Source of the DNA: a virus
IMG/VR virus record: IMGVR_UViG_3300046747_000310
Coordinates: 1-41,649 of that record
DNA length: 41,649 nucleotides
Direction: 5' to 3' (one strand)
Part shown: positions 6,862 to 14,234 of the stretch, piece by piece
How the letters are laid out: each line of letters opens with the position of its first letter
Position numbering within the stretch: position 1 is the first letter of the stretch
Program-made: the position numbers and the translations under genes
Notes under the pieces: model-generated
Databases searched by the model: none
Told to the model about the DNA's origin: nothing
Seen by the model: the letters and a program-made list of their open reading frames with translations, nothing else

Positions 6862-7131
6862 GTGAATCACATCCACACAATTGGCATGCCACACGCATCA
6901 ACCGTGTACGTCAACGCGATGATGACGATAGCGGTGTACGGTTGCCCGGCGACAGCGCACGCTAAGACGACGCTTCTAAACGCCATTCAGGCGGTGGGAA
7001 ACGTGAAACTTGCTCATAAACTAGACGAGTCGGAAGCTCCTCCGCGATGGGAGTATGAACGCTCAAGTTTTCATGGCCTGCTTTCTAAGATTGCAGAGTC
7101 TGCAATCTGGGCATACGCGGGGCCAGCTTGA
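6862..7131 (+). CDS. Hypothetical phage protein
   Basis: An 89-residue protein starting at GTG 6862, six bases after the coiled-coil gene; a purine-rich AAGAA lies just upstream. The start is uncertain because an ATG lies nearby in the same frame. A TVYVNAMMTIAVYGC strand suggests a small alpha/beta fold. It is linked to the next gene by TGATG. Function unknown. Confidence 0.5.
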   Translation: MNHIHTIGMPHASTVYVNAMMTIAVYGCPATAHAKTTLLNAIQAVGNVKLAHKLDESEAPPRWEYERSSFHGLLSKIAESAIWAYAGPA

Positions 7132-7898
7132 TGGACAGCTCCTCACCGCCGCCGTATCACCACAACGCAGAACTCCAGTTCGATGCGCAGCTTCCAAAGC
7201 TGCCGCGCATCCCAACCGAGATGCGCCTAGCGCCAGCCCCGATCGGCTCTGACACGTTCTACCGAGACGTAGCGCGCGAGCTTCCACGTTGCCCGTACAC
7301 CGGGGCAAAACGTTGGGCGCGTGGTGTACACACAGTTGTCGAGCGATGGCGCTTGGAAGCTGACCGAGCCGGCGATCGTGCAGGATTAGAAGCAGGCAAG
7401 ACGATTATCCTCAAGGTCACGCGTGACCAGAAGCAGGCGGAAGCGCGGGCCGGTCGTCCACCTAAGCGCGTCTGGCAGGATCACGACATGCCATCCACTA
7501 ACGGATTGTGGCGCATGCTCGGGATGGAGAAGGATTACAGTAGTCGCCTGTACGTCGACGTTGTGTGCAGCGGGCCGTTGTGCAGCGGCCCTACAACTCC
7601 TGCTCGACAGCGAAAGTTCTCTGCTGCTGACTGGATGCGCCGGCAAACTTCGTGCGCGGCGTGCGCGACGTATCGACGCAGGCAGGAGAGATTCGGCAGC
7701 GGTGAACCTACAGCCGAGCAGAAGTATCAGTCGGAGTGGGCCAGGAAGCGGCGCGAACGGCTGAACGCAGAACGCAAGTGTGTTGTGTGCGCTGAACCGT
7801 CGCCAGAAGCGATCAAGTGTGCTGCGTGCAGGTTATCAGCGAATGAGGCTAGTAGGCGCTTGCGCAAGGAAGATACGAAACGGACGGTGGCGCTGTGA
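7131..7898 (+). CDS. Cys-rich putative zinc-binding phage protein
   Basis: A 255-residue protein starting at ATG 7131 (TGATG overlap). The C-terminal third carries paired cysteines: SCAACATYRRRQ, CVVCAEPSPEAIKCAACR. This fits a treble-clef or zinc-ribbon fold. The surrounding sequence is highly basic (RRRQERF, ARKRRERL), as in DNA-binding proteins. The N-terminal 60 residues are proline-rich with no recognised motif. It looks like a HNH-like or zinc-finger DNA-binding protein, but no catalytic His-Asn-His was found. Confidence 0.55.
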   Translation: MDSSSPPPYHHNAELQFDAQLPKLPRIPTEMRLAPAPIGSDTFYRDVARELPRCPYTGAKRWARGVHTVVERWRLEADRAGDRAGLEAGKTIILKVTRDQKQAEARAGRPPKRVWQDHDMPSTNGLWRMLGMEKDYSSRLYVDVVCSGPLCSGPTTPARQRKFSAADWMRRQTSCAACATYRRRQERFGSGEPTAEQKYQSEWARKRRERLNAERKCVVCAEPSPEAIKCAACRLSANEASRRLRKEDTKRTVAL

Positions 7899-7981
7899 GA
7901 GATGCGTTTGTGAACGCGGTGGTGTTGCTACTGGCCGAAGGCGAAAGCCACTACTCCGAGTGGTGCAGAGGTGGAAAGTGA
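7895..7981 (+). CDS. Small coupled ORF (28 aa)
   Basis: A 28-codon frame starting at GTG 7895, overlapping the previous TGA, and ending in TGATG with the next start. An N-terminal hydrophobic helix (AFVNAVVLLLAEG) is followed by a polar end. It resembles other coupled small ORFs in this operon. It may be a real peptide or only a coupling leader. Confidence 0.35.
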   Translation: MRDAFVNAVVLLLAEGESHYSEWCRGGK

Positions 7982-8682
7982 TGGACTACGATAAACACAT
8001 AGCGCATCTAGAAGCAGCCCTGCCGGGATCCAGCCACTTGTCGGACGTGCACCAAGCCCTCACCGCCGCGATCGCCCTAATGAAGGCGGCCGCGCCGCGG
8101 TCGGCGGAACAGGAGCGGGAGCATTGTGAGCGTTTCGCGAATGAATGGCTCCGCGGCGGCGACGGCCCGAATCTGGAAGAGTCGGTTGCAGCTGAGCGCG
8201 CCGCGGCTCGCGCGGAGGGGGACACCGCCGGCTACACGCGAGCGTGCCTAACCCGCGTTGCCGAAGTAGAGATCGAACTCTCCGCCGCCAAGGCCGAGAT
8301 CGAAACGCTACAAAATCAGGCGGCTGTGCTCAAACAAGGTCTGGCCCGTGCTCATCTCGATGTTTCAGAGATGGAGAGGCAGCGCAACGCCTACCACACG
8401 CAGTCCGCGGAGAAACAGCGGACGATTGAACGCCTCGAGAGCGAACGGGAATGGAGCGGCGCGGACAAGTTAGAGGCGAAGCTGTCGGAAGCCAGGGCCG
8501 AGATCGAGCGGTTGCGCGCGGAGTATCGCTCGCTATCCGCAAGTAACAGCAACCTGTCCAAGACATATTTCGCGCTCGAAACTAAGTTTTCGAACCTGCG
8601 CGCGGAAGTGAAGCGCATCCTGGATGTCTTCCCACAAGACTGGTACGCGGCCTTGCTTAAGGCGCACGTGAAGTCAAGGTAA
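7981..8682 (+). CDS. Long coiled-coil protein
   Basis: A 233-residue protein. I placed the start at ATG 7981 (TGATG overlap); an in-frame extension upstream overlaps the Cys-rich gene and looks like a shadow. The middle is one long coiled coil, about residues 60-215 (VEIELSAAKAEIETLQNQAA, KLEAKLSEARAEIERLRAEY). The N-terminal 50 residues form a small helical head. Phages often use such proteins as scaffolds, regulators or decoys. No specific function is visible. Confidence 0.6.
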   Translation: MDYDKHIAHLEAALPGSSHLSDVHQALTAAIALMKAAAPRSAEQEREHCERFANEWLRGGDGPNLEESVAAERAAARAEGDTAGYTRACLTRVAEVEIELSAAKAEIETLQNQAAVLKQGLARAHLDVSEMERQRNAYHTQSAEKQRTIERLESEREWSGADKLEAKLSEARAEIERLRAEYRSLSASNSNLSKTYFALETKFSNLRAEVKRILDVFPQDWYAALLKAHVKSR

Positions 8683-9128
8683 TGCCTTGGCCGAAGGGAA
8701 AGCCGGTGCCGTTCGATGTTGTTGAACGGCAGAAAGCAGGGCGTCGCGCGCATCGTGAAGCGATCGGCGCATTGCCGACTACAGCTCGCGCGTCCCTGTC
8801 GCTGACTACTACCGAGGTTGCATTGCTAGATCGGCTGTTCACCGCGCTGCATGATCAGGATGCCGCCGTCGTTGCAGAATGCGTATCCGGCGCTGCTTTC
8901 GGCGCGGTTCGTCGAGTGTTTGAACGCATCAACTCACGCAATGTTGGTGAACATGGCTTCCTCAAGGTGCGTGAGAACGGACCGAAGATGCCAACGGCAA
9001 AGCGGCAGAAGGTGTACGCGCTCCGGAAGGCAGGCGCTACGTATGACGAAATCACGAAGCGCGAGGGCATCTCACCGATGACAGCTTGGCGCATCGTGCG
9101 TGAGCTTGGCGGAAAGGCTGCGGAATGA
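8682..9128 (+). CDS. Helix-turn-helix putative regulator
   Basis: A 148-residue protein. The C-terminus (about 105-145) is a clear helix-turn-helix of the Hin/resolvase type: YALRKAGATYDEITKREG followed by ISPMTAWRIVREL. The N-terminus begins MPWPKGKPVPF and is basic, as in some DNA-associated proteins. A candidate regulator of later genes, since no other late activator was recognised. TAATG junction with the previous gene; overlapped by the next ATG at 9125. Confidence 0.65.
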   Translation: MPWPKGKPVPFDVVERQKAGRRAHREAIGALPTTARASLSLTTTEVALLDRLFTALHDQDAAVVAECVSGAAFGAVRRVFERINSRNVGEHGFLKVRENGPKMPTAKRQKVYALRKAGATYDEITKREGISPMTAWRIVRELGGKAAE

Positions 9129-9373
9129 CGTCGATGACACCTTACCCAGACTCGTACTGCTTTCGCAGTTATCCAATGTGCAATGTGGCGCTACGTCAAG
9201 GAAACGATAGGCGCGGCAACTGGTCGACGCTTGAGGTTTACGTTTCGACCAAGCCTGGCGAATGGATAGTTGCCAATGAGCCGGACCGATGGAGACAGAA
9301 CGCAGAGCCGATCTGCAGGTGCGAGTTATCCGCCTACGAGTTCGGACGGCTGGTTGGGAAGGGTGTGTTGTGA
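9125..9373 (+). CDS. Small hypothetical protein
   Basis: An 82-residue protein starting at ATG 9125 within the end of the HTH gene (ATGA). It contains four cysteines and several aromatic residues, without a regular Cys-pair pattern. It ends in GTGA with the next gene. No family recognised. Confidence 0.5.
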   Translation: MTSMTPYPDSYCFRSYPMCNVALRQGNDRRGNWSTLEVYVSTKPGEWIVANEPDRWRQNAEPICRCELSAYEFGRLVGKGVL

Positions 9374-9564
9374 AGCCTTGGCAACGCGCCGCGTCGTGTC
9401 CTGGCTGCGGCGACGATTTCGGTACACCAATCGGCATCGACGATGTGTGCCTGTTGCAATGCTGCGCGTGCGGTCTGAGGTGGATGGAGAGGAACATGAT
9501 TCACGTGGCAATCGCCTGGTACGGCTACGGCGCAAACGATGCGCGTGAGGCGTTGGAAAAATAA
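9370..9564 (+). CDS. Small zinc-ribbon protein
   Basis: A 64-residue protein. I chose GTG 9370 because it overlaps the previous stop. CPGCG near the N-terminus and CCACG about 20 residues later form a standard zinc ribbon, followed by LRWMERNMIHVAIAWYGYG. Such small 'restriction-alleviation-like' (Lar-type) zinc ribbons are common in phage early operons. The Lar link is only a resemblance. Confidence 0.6.
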   Translation: MKPWQRAASCPGCGDDFGTPIGIDDVCLLQCCACGLRWMERNMIHVAIAWYGYGANDAREALEK

Positions 9565-9878
9565 TGGACAGTAAGAAACTCGTGAGCACCGATCGTAATC
9601 AGTACTTCAAAACGCCACGTGGCGCGGCGTACTCGTGCTGCATACAGTCACAAGCGACGTACGATCCGGATGACGGCCAGCAACCTGGCTTCTACGGATG
9701 GTGCGGCCTGGCTGAAGACCAGAGCGACTACGTGCTCGGTCCGTACGACTCTGCAAAGGAGTGCCTCAAGGCATACCGTAGGCGCAACCCAGATCACACT
9801 CCGGTGAAGGTTGTTACGCTGTACCGAGACAAGGCGCCGGAGTTCGAGGTGGTTGCGAAGTTGAAGCGGGTGAAGTGA
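9564..9878 (+). CDS. Hypothetical phage protein
   Basis: A 104-residue protein starting at ATG 9564 (TAATG). It is a mixed alpha/beta protein with a CC pair and a YDSAKECLKAYRRRNPD helix. No catalytic or membrane motif. The strand-rich C-terminus (VKVVTLYRD, FEVVAKL) suggests a compact fold. Function unknown. Confidence 0.55.
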   Translation: MDSKKLVSTDRNQYFKTPRGAAYSCCIQSQATYDPDDGQQPGFYGWCGLAEDQSDYVLGPYDSAKECLKAYRRRNPDHTPVKVVTLYRDKAPEFEVVAKLKRVK

Positions 9879-10066
9879 TGAAGCTCTCATCAATCCTCTT
9901 CCTCGCCTTGCTTCCAACCAAGACGACAGACACGTGCACCGCGACGCAAGACGCGTTGGTTGCGTACGTCGCGCGCGTGACGCAGCTACAAGAGGAGCTT
10001 GCTCGCGTGCGGACTGAGTTGCTCGTGTGCCGAAAGAGGCACGGTATGCGGCTGGAGGATTTTTGA
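9878..10066 (+). CDS. Signal-anchored coiled-coil protein (62 aa)
   Basis: The ATG at 9878 gives a short hydrophobic start (MKLSSILFLALLP) that looks like a signal peptide or anchor. A coiled coil follows (VTQLQEELARVRTELLVCRK). The design is like a minute i-spanin or periplasmic helper, but it sits in the early operon, not with lysis genes. TGATG overlap at both ends. Function unknown. Confidence 0.5.
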   Translation: MKLSSILFLALLPTKTTDTCTATQDALVAYVARVTQLQEELARVRTELLVCRKRHGMRLEDF

Positions 10067-10329
10067 TGATCGTCGCCGCCGCAATCGTATACGACGGAGT
10101 GATCTGGACGCTGCCGCGTCCAGCGCGTCACCACCACATCATCAAGGCGCACTTCGATGTGACTGGGCGCGCAGGCAGCGGTCTGCAAGGTTTCGTTGAT
10201 GACGAAGGCGACTTCTGGAGTCGAGAGGCGGCTGGCAAGATGGTCGCTTACGACAAGCAGAAAACGCGCATTCAGCCGGATGGTAGTTGGTTCGTTGGCG
10301 GTCCGTTGTTATCGGAGGATTTGTGGTGA
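10066..10329 (+). CDS. Hypothetical phage protein
   Basis: An 87-residue protein with a strand-rich start (IVAAAIVYDGVIWTLPRPAR) and an HHH cluster near residue 24. Residues GFVDDEGDFWSREAAGKMVA resemble a phage family defined by 'G-F-x-T-x-x-G-x-F-x-R-x-E-A', common in early regions of proteobacterial phages. I recall that family only as unknown. Coupled by TGATG. Confidence 0.6.
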   Translation: MIVAAAIVYDGVIWTLPRPARHHHIIKAHFDVTGRAGSGLQGFVDDEGDFWSREAAGKMVAYDKQKTRIQPDGSWFVGGPLLSEDLW

Positions 10330-10538
10330 TGGAAGCTGTCTACTCAGACTGCACGCTTGCGTGCGAGTTCGCGCCGCAGTGCCGAACGTGCGGACGTATC
10401 AAGAAACCGCGCGGTCGCGACAGCATGGACAACGGCCGATGCGACAGTGATTGTCCTGGTTACAAAGAAGACCCGGCACCGGGTCACCTATGGCCCGGTG
10501 AAATCGCTAGGGCGCGTGCGGAGAATCAAGAGCCGTGA
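10329..10538 (+). CDS. Cys-rich small protein
   Basis: A 69-residue protein starting at ATG 10329 (TGATG). It carries six cysteines in the pattern C-x3-C-x5-C-x2-C ... C-x3-C (TLACEFAPQCRTCG). A metal-binding or disulfide-rich mini-domain is likely. It overlaps the excisionase start as GTGA. Function unknown. Confidence 0.55.
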   Translation: MEAVYSDCTLACEFAPQCRTCGRIKKPRGRDSMDNGRCDSDCPGYKEDPAPGHLWPGEIARARAENQEP

Positions 10539-10939
10539 CCACCGCGCGCCAACTGCTGAAGTGCACGGACGTGATGGCGATCACAGCGCTGTCACGGTCC
10601 GCGGCGTACGCACTTATGGAGCAGCTTGGCGCGCTGAAACTTGGCCGATCGACACGGTTGCAAAAGAAGCGACTTGATGACTACCTACGGCGCCTGGAGG
10701 CTGACCGATGGCAGACGTCTACACTCGAACCATGCGCAGTGGTGTCAAAGTCCACTACGCCGACTGCTACTACTGGATCAACGGCGCAAGGAAGCGCTGC
10801 CAGCGAAGCACCGGTATCGTTGACGATGGAACCGCAAAATCTAAACGGACGGCCGAAATCGTTGCTCGTGATATCGAGTCATCGCTCGCGGCTGGCACAG
10901 GCCGCCGCGCGAAGCCAACGACCCTCGGCAAAGCCATAG
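10535..10939 (+). CDS. AlpA/excisionase-like DNA-binding protein overlapping integrase
   Basis: Residues 1-60 form a winged-helix of the excisionase/AlpA type: LLKCTDVMAITALSRSAAYA, then GALKLGRSTRLQKKRLDDYL. The normal size of this family is about 60-75 residues. Here the frame continues to 134 residues, with the extra 75 residues lying inside the integrase start in another frame. That tail is Ser/Thr/Ala/Pro-rich and looks like out-of-frame sequence. The protein would direct integrase toward excision and bend DNA at the attachment site. GTG 10535 overlaps the previous stop. Confidence 0.7.
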   Translation: MTTARQLLKCTDVMAITALSRSAAYALMEQLGALKLGRSTRLQKKRLDDYLRRLEADRWQTSTLEPCAVVSKSTTPTATTGSTAQGSAASEAPVSLTMEPQNLNGRPKSLLVISSHRSRLAQAAARSQRPSAKP

Positions 10940-11805
10940 ACATGCTGATTGAGAAGCGCGAAAGGTCGGGTCGGTCGGACAAGACGTGCGCTGCGATCGT
11001 GTCGTATGCGACGCCGATGTTTCGATTCTTCGGGTCCAGCACGCTGCTGCAGGATATCTCAGCAGAGCGCGTTGCCAGCTTCGTTGCGTACCGCGAAGCA
11101 CAGAAGCGCGTAGCCGGCACGATTCGAAATAACCTGCTCACCCTTGGCGCGGCGTTCGGAGTGGCCGGCGTTGAGCAGCCAGCCTTTCCAGAAGTCAGCA
11201 AAAAACCAGTGGTCCGCGAACGCTGGCTGAACGAGGATGAGCAGCGGCGGCTGCTGGCCGTGGTTTCACCCGAGCGCCGTTTGCACGTGCTGGCGTACCT
11301 GCGAACTGGCTGCCGAAAGTCGGACCTGTGGAAGATCGAGTCAATCGACTGGGACGCACGAGAGATGCGCGTTCGTGGAACCAAGACGAAGGGGAGTGAT
11401 CGCACCGTGCCGATTGACGGCGAGCTCTACGAGGCGATGTTCGAACGCCGGCACGAACGCGAGATGTTCACCAAGTGGGGACACAAGGATGCAGCCAAGG
11501 CCATCAACAGGTACGGTGTGCGGGCCGGGCTTGGTAAGATCTCGTTCAACACGCTGCGCCACTCATTCGCTACGCAGATGGCCATCGCGGGCGTGCCGAT
11601 TCTGTTCACCGCGAAGCTGATGGGGACGTCGGTCCGGATGCTGGAACACGTCTATACGCACGTGTCCGCTGGAAAGCATATGCATGAGGCGCTGGCGAAG
11701 CTTCCACCGCTCACCCGTGCAACGACAGTGACACAGAATCAGCGTGAGCAGAGGACGCTGCGGACGACTTCAGACCACGAAAACCCGCAGGAATTGCCCA
11801 ATTGA
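10708..11805 (+). CDS. int: Tyrosine-type site-specific integrase
   Basis: A 365-residue tyrosine recombinase. The ATG at 10708 has GGAGG seven bases upstream. An N-terminal arm-type/SAM-like region (about 65-165) precedes the catalytic domain. Catalytic residues: R203 (TGCRKSDL), K228 (TKTKGSDRTVPI), R284 and H285 (NTLRHSFAT) and the nucleophile Y316 (LEHVYTH). The usual HxxR first His is Asn281, and the LGH His is Thr307 (LMGTS), a variant known in several phage integrases. The protein inserts the phage at a host attachment site. No attP core was identified. Confidence 0.92.
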   Translation: MADVYTRTMRSGVKVHYADCYYWINGARKRCQRSTGIVDDGTAKSKRTAEIVARDIESSLAAGTGRRAKPTTLGKAIDMLIEKRERSGRSDKTCAAIVSYATPMFRFFGSSTLLQDISAERVASFVAYREAQKRVAGTIRNNLLTLGAAFGVAGVEQPAFPEVSKKPVVRERWLNEDEQRRLLAVVSPERRLHVLAYLRTGCRKSDLWKIESIDWDAREMRVRGTKTKGSDRTVPIDGELYEAMFERRHEREMFTKWGHKDAAKAINRYGVRAGLGKISFNTLRHSFATQMAIAGVPILFTAKLMGTSVRMLEHVYTHVSAGKHMHEALAKLPPLTRATTVTQNQREQRTLRTTSDHENPQELPN

Positions 11806-11875
11806 CGCTGAACATTGGCGCAAGGTAATTGTTCTTGCACAACAACCTGCTACACGGAAACGCTGGTGATTACGG

Positions 11876-12532
11876 ATGGATGTTGAACATGGAATCGCGT
11901 GTCACAACAGTGCGCCAGATACGACAGTCGCCGCCCTGTTCGTCGACAGGTTGGGTCCGTACGCCAAAATGGCGGGCGTGGATGCGTGGTTCTTGCCGCG
12001 CGACGCTCGCGAGTACGCCGGTCCGCATCCAGTCGTCGCGCACCCGCCGTGCGGCCCGTGGAGCTCGCTCCGGCACCTGTACCGCGGCGCTGAGCACGAC
12101 TGCGGACCGCGCGCCGTGGAGCAGGTGCGTGCGTACGGAGGCGTGCTCGAACAGCCGGCCGGGTCCAGGCTGTGGAAGCATTGCGGGCTGCCGATTCCTT
12201 TCGAGGCCGGCGAGTTCGGGGAGCGCGACTACGACGGTTGGGGATTCTCGATCCAGGTGCAGCAGGTTTCGTGGGGCCATGTCGCCCGCAAGAAGACGTG
12301 GCTCTACCTGGCAGGCGTAGACGTTAACGCGATGGCGCGGACGCGGCTCTACGGCGGAGAGCCAACGCACTGGTGCTCAGGCGGCGGCACGGGGCGCGGC
12401 AAGACTCCACCTGGCATCAAAGTATGCAGCGCGCAGCAACGCCGCAGAACGCCGCCAGCTTTCGCCGAATGGCTGGTGATGCTGGCCCGCAGTGTTCAAC
12501 AGCTGCCCCTCGCCAAGGCCGGTGCGCGATGA
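11876..12532 (+). CDS. PPC-motif protein, cytosine methyltransferase-like family of unknown function
   Basis: A 218-residue protein. The signature is VAHPPCGPWSS at residues 54-64 and GGVLEQPAGS at 88-97, resembling motifs IV (catalytic PPC) and VI of cytosine-5 methyltransferases. It also has QVSWGHVARKKTWLY near 130-145. The AdoMet FxGxG motif I is not visible and the protein is short for a full enzyme. I recall this as a widespread phage/bacterial family with unknown activity. It is the first gene after integrase and begins after a 70-base gap, so it may have its own promoter. DNA modification is possible but not shown. Confidence 0.62.
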   Translation: MDVEHGIACHNSAPDTTVAALFVDRLGPYAKMAGVDAWFLPRDAREYAGPHPVVAHPPCGPWSSLRHLYRGAEHDCGPRAVEQVRAYGGVLEQPAGSRLWKHCGLPIPFEAGEFGERDYDGWGFSIQVQQVSWGHVARKKTWLYLAGVDVNAMARTRLYGGEPTHWCSGGGTGRGKTPPGIKVCSAQQRRRTPPAFAEWLVMLARSVQQLPLAKAGAR

Positions 12533-12732
12533 CCATCGACGAAATGCTGGCGTACAGACGTCCGATGGACGATTGGGAACGGCGCGCGGATGTAATCGGA
12601 CTTGCTTACGTTAGCGTGTTGCTCTTGCCGCGATATGGAGCTCCTCAATGCGACGGGTGGCAGCTGCTGCTTGCCGCAGCGAACGCTTGGGACGATGTGC
12701 ACGGCACCCTGATCGAGATGGAGGCGGAGTGA
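12529..12732 (+). CDS. Small hypothetical protein
   Basis: A 67-residue protein starting at ATG 12529 (ATGA overlap). It is mainly helical and acidic, with an ADVIGLAYVSVLLLPRY hydrophobic stretch and a C-terminal acidic helix. No motif or family recognised. Confidence 0.5.
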   Translation: MTIDEMLAYRRPMDDWERRADVIGLAYVSVLLLPRYGAPQCDGWQLLLAAANAWDDVHGTLIEMEAE

Positions 12733-13019
12733 TGGAAGACGAGCAGTGGCGACCATCTAAGGAGCAGGTAGAACAAGAAATTCAGTCGATCGATCGCGGC
12801 GATTACCGCATGGATAACGACCTGCCAATCTACGATGCGGCAACCATCTTGTCGGCAGAGGTTGTCGCTTGTCACCGCATCATCGCCAGCGTGCGCGCGC
12901 TGCTGAACCCGATACCAGCCAACCGTGAGGATTGGCGCGACGGCTCTATGCCGTCGTGGTCGGCGACTGCGGATGACCAATGGCGAGCCGCGATCAGGAA
13001 AGCGCTTGGTGACGAATGA
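12732..13019 (+). CDS. Hypothetical phage protein
   Basis: A 95-residue protein starting at ATG 12732 (TGATG overlap). Two amphipathic helices (EQVEQEIQSID and EVVACHRIIASVRALLN) flank a short acidic region. It ends in an ATGA overlap with the possible oxygenase gene. No family recognised. Confidence 0.55.
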   Translation: MEDEQWRPSKEQVEQEIQSIDRGDYRMDNDLPIYDAATILSAEVVACHRIIASVRALLNPIPANREDWRDGSMPSWSATADDQWRAAIRKALGDE

Positions 13020-13606
13020 ACATCGAAGATAACGGAACGGTTCGCTTCCCAGACTACGCTGGCAGCGTGGTCAACATGATGCCGATCGTGATGGGCGATG
13101 CGGCGACGATTCCAGCTTGCCTGCACGGCTATCTTCCAATGATCGAACGTGCGGGGTTTGCGTATGGCGCGGTGGTTTACCTGACTGTCCATGAGTCGCT
13201 TGTGGACGCTGGCCAATCGCAGCGGCGTAGCGGTGTGCATACCGACGCCACTTCGCAGCACGGTTGGGGTGGCGGTGGATGGGGTAAGGTTGGCGGCGTG
13301 TGGGTTGCGTCGACAGACGGCGCATGCCGCGCGTGGGATGAAGGCGTGGCGCAATCCGACGTTGACGGTCATGGCGGGTTGCTACGGCCGGTGCGCGGAA
13401 CAGAGCGCAGGTTTGAAGCATGCCGCCTGTACGCGATGAACGACTCGACACCCCACGAAGCGCTGCCGGCTACGACCACGCATCACAGGCAGTTCTTCCG
13501 GCTGGTCGGGCCGGACATCGGCGCTTGGTTCGCGCAGCACTCCACGCCTAGCCCGTTCGGTGTGATGCCACAAGCCAAAGTCATCGCCGAAAGCAAGTTC
13601 ACATGA
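13016..13606 (+). CDS. Possible 2OG-Fe(II) oxygenase-like phage protein
   Basis: A 196-residue protein with the geometry of a double-stranded beta-helix oxygenase: H75-T-D77 (GVHTDA), H147 in DSTPHEALP, and R158 eleven residues after it (HHRQFFRLV). In 2-oxoglutarate enzymes such H-x-D, H and R residues bind iron and the co-substrate. A glycine/tryptophan loop follows the HxD. It lies two genes after the PPC-motif protein. No homologue was confirmed. If active, its substrate is unknown; DNA base oxidation is one option. Confidence 0.45.
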   Translation: MNIEDNGTVRFPDYAGSVVNMMPIVMGDAATIPACLHGYLPMIERAGFAYGAVVYLTVHESLVDAGQSQRRSGVHTDATSQHGWGGGGWGKVGGVWVASTDGACRAWDEGVAQSDVDGHGGLLRPVRGTERRFEACRLYAMNDSTPHEALPATTTHHRQFFRLVGPDIGAWFAQHSTPSPFGVMPQAKVIAESKFT

Positions 13607-13890
13607 GTACGAAGCTACGGATGGACCTCGGCATCAGCGTGGACTGGTTTGCTTACCGATACGAAATGTCACAAGGTGAGCCGGGTCGCACATGCGAGCA
13701 TCCACAGGCGGAGATACTGCGGCTGGCACCTGACGCCTGTGACTTTGAGCCAAGCGCGATCGGCGAGTGCTGGTTCTTCAGCGCGCCAAAGATCGCAGCT
13801 CCACCGGTGTACGTCGTTGAACTGCACGCTGGACGATACGAGACAAGCCAAAAGCGCTGGGAGCGCGAGCACCCAAAGCGCTGGTGCTAG
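13603..13890 (+). CDS. Hypothetical phage protein
   Basis: A 95-residue protein starting at ATG 13603 (ATGA overlap). Six charged or aromatic short strands (VDWFAYRYEM, CWFFSAPK, VYVVELHAGRYE) suggest a small beta-rich fold. It overlaps the DUF2493 gene by a few bases. No family recognised. Confidence 0.5.
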   Translation: MSTKLRMDLGISVDWFAYRYEMSQGEPGRTCEHPQAEILRLAPDACDFEPSAIGECWFFSAPKIAAPPVYVVELHAGRYETSQKRWEREHPKRWC

Positions 13891-14234
13891 TAGTCGTTAT
13901 CACCGGCTCCCGCGACTGGACCGACGCCGAGGCTATCCACGCGGTCATGGCAGGCGCAGACTTCCTGATCGTCGGCGATTGTCCAACCGGTGCCGATGCG
14001 ATCGCACTCGCCTACGCAAAGGCCAATGACATCATGTACGCGGTGCTGGTGGCGGATTGGAAGAAGCACGGCAACAAGGCAGGCCCGATCCGCAATCAAG
14101 CCATGGTAGACCGCGCGCTACTTGAGCGCGATGAAGGCATGGAAGTGCGCTGCTACGCCTTCCCGCTGCCAGGATCGCTCGGTACGGTTGATTGCGCCAA
14201 CCGGATGCGCAAGGCCGGATTCGTTGTGGTCTAG
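13884..14234 (+). CDS. DUF2493/SLOG (YspA-like) nucleotide-binding-fold protein
   Basis: A 116-residue protein. VVVITGSRDWTDAEAI is the classic DUF2493 N-terminus, followed by FLIVGDCPTGADAIALAYA and then DWKKHGNKAGPIRNQAMVD. These motifs define the SLOG superfamily, which binds nucleotides or nucleotide-like ligands. Other members of the fold occur in nucleotide-sensing defence effectors, but this small stand-alone form is common in phages with no known role. It is the last gene of the right operon. Its TAG overlaps the stop of the opposing gene. Confidence 0.85.
   Translation: MLVVVITGSRDWTDAEAIHAVMAGADFLIVGDCPTGADAIALAYAKANDIMYAVLVADWKKHGNKAGPIRNQAMVDRALLERDEGMEVRCYAFPLPGSLGTVDCANRMRKAGFVVV

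Noticed and set aside
7780-7980. N-terminal extension of the coiled-coil protein at 7981
   Set aside because: It overlaps the end of the Cys-rich gene in another frame and is Arg/Cys-rich; the TGATG-coupled ATG at 7981 is the better start.
10770-11405. 211-aa minus-strand frame inside integrase
   Set aside because: It lies wholly inside the integrase gene on the other strand and shows Arg/Ser-rich composition typical of shadows.
11806-11875. attP core or terminator after integrase (GCAAG...CTTGC hairpin at about 11819-11838)
   Set aside because: The stem is only 5 bp with no U-tract, and no duplicated core is available within the window to prove an attachment site.
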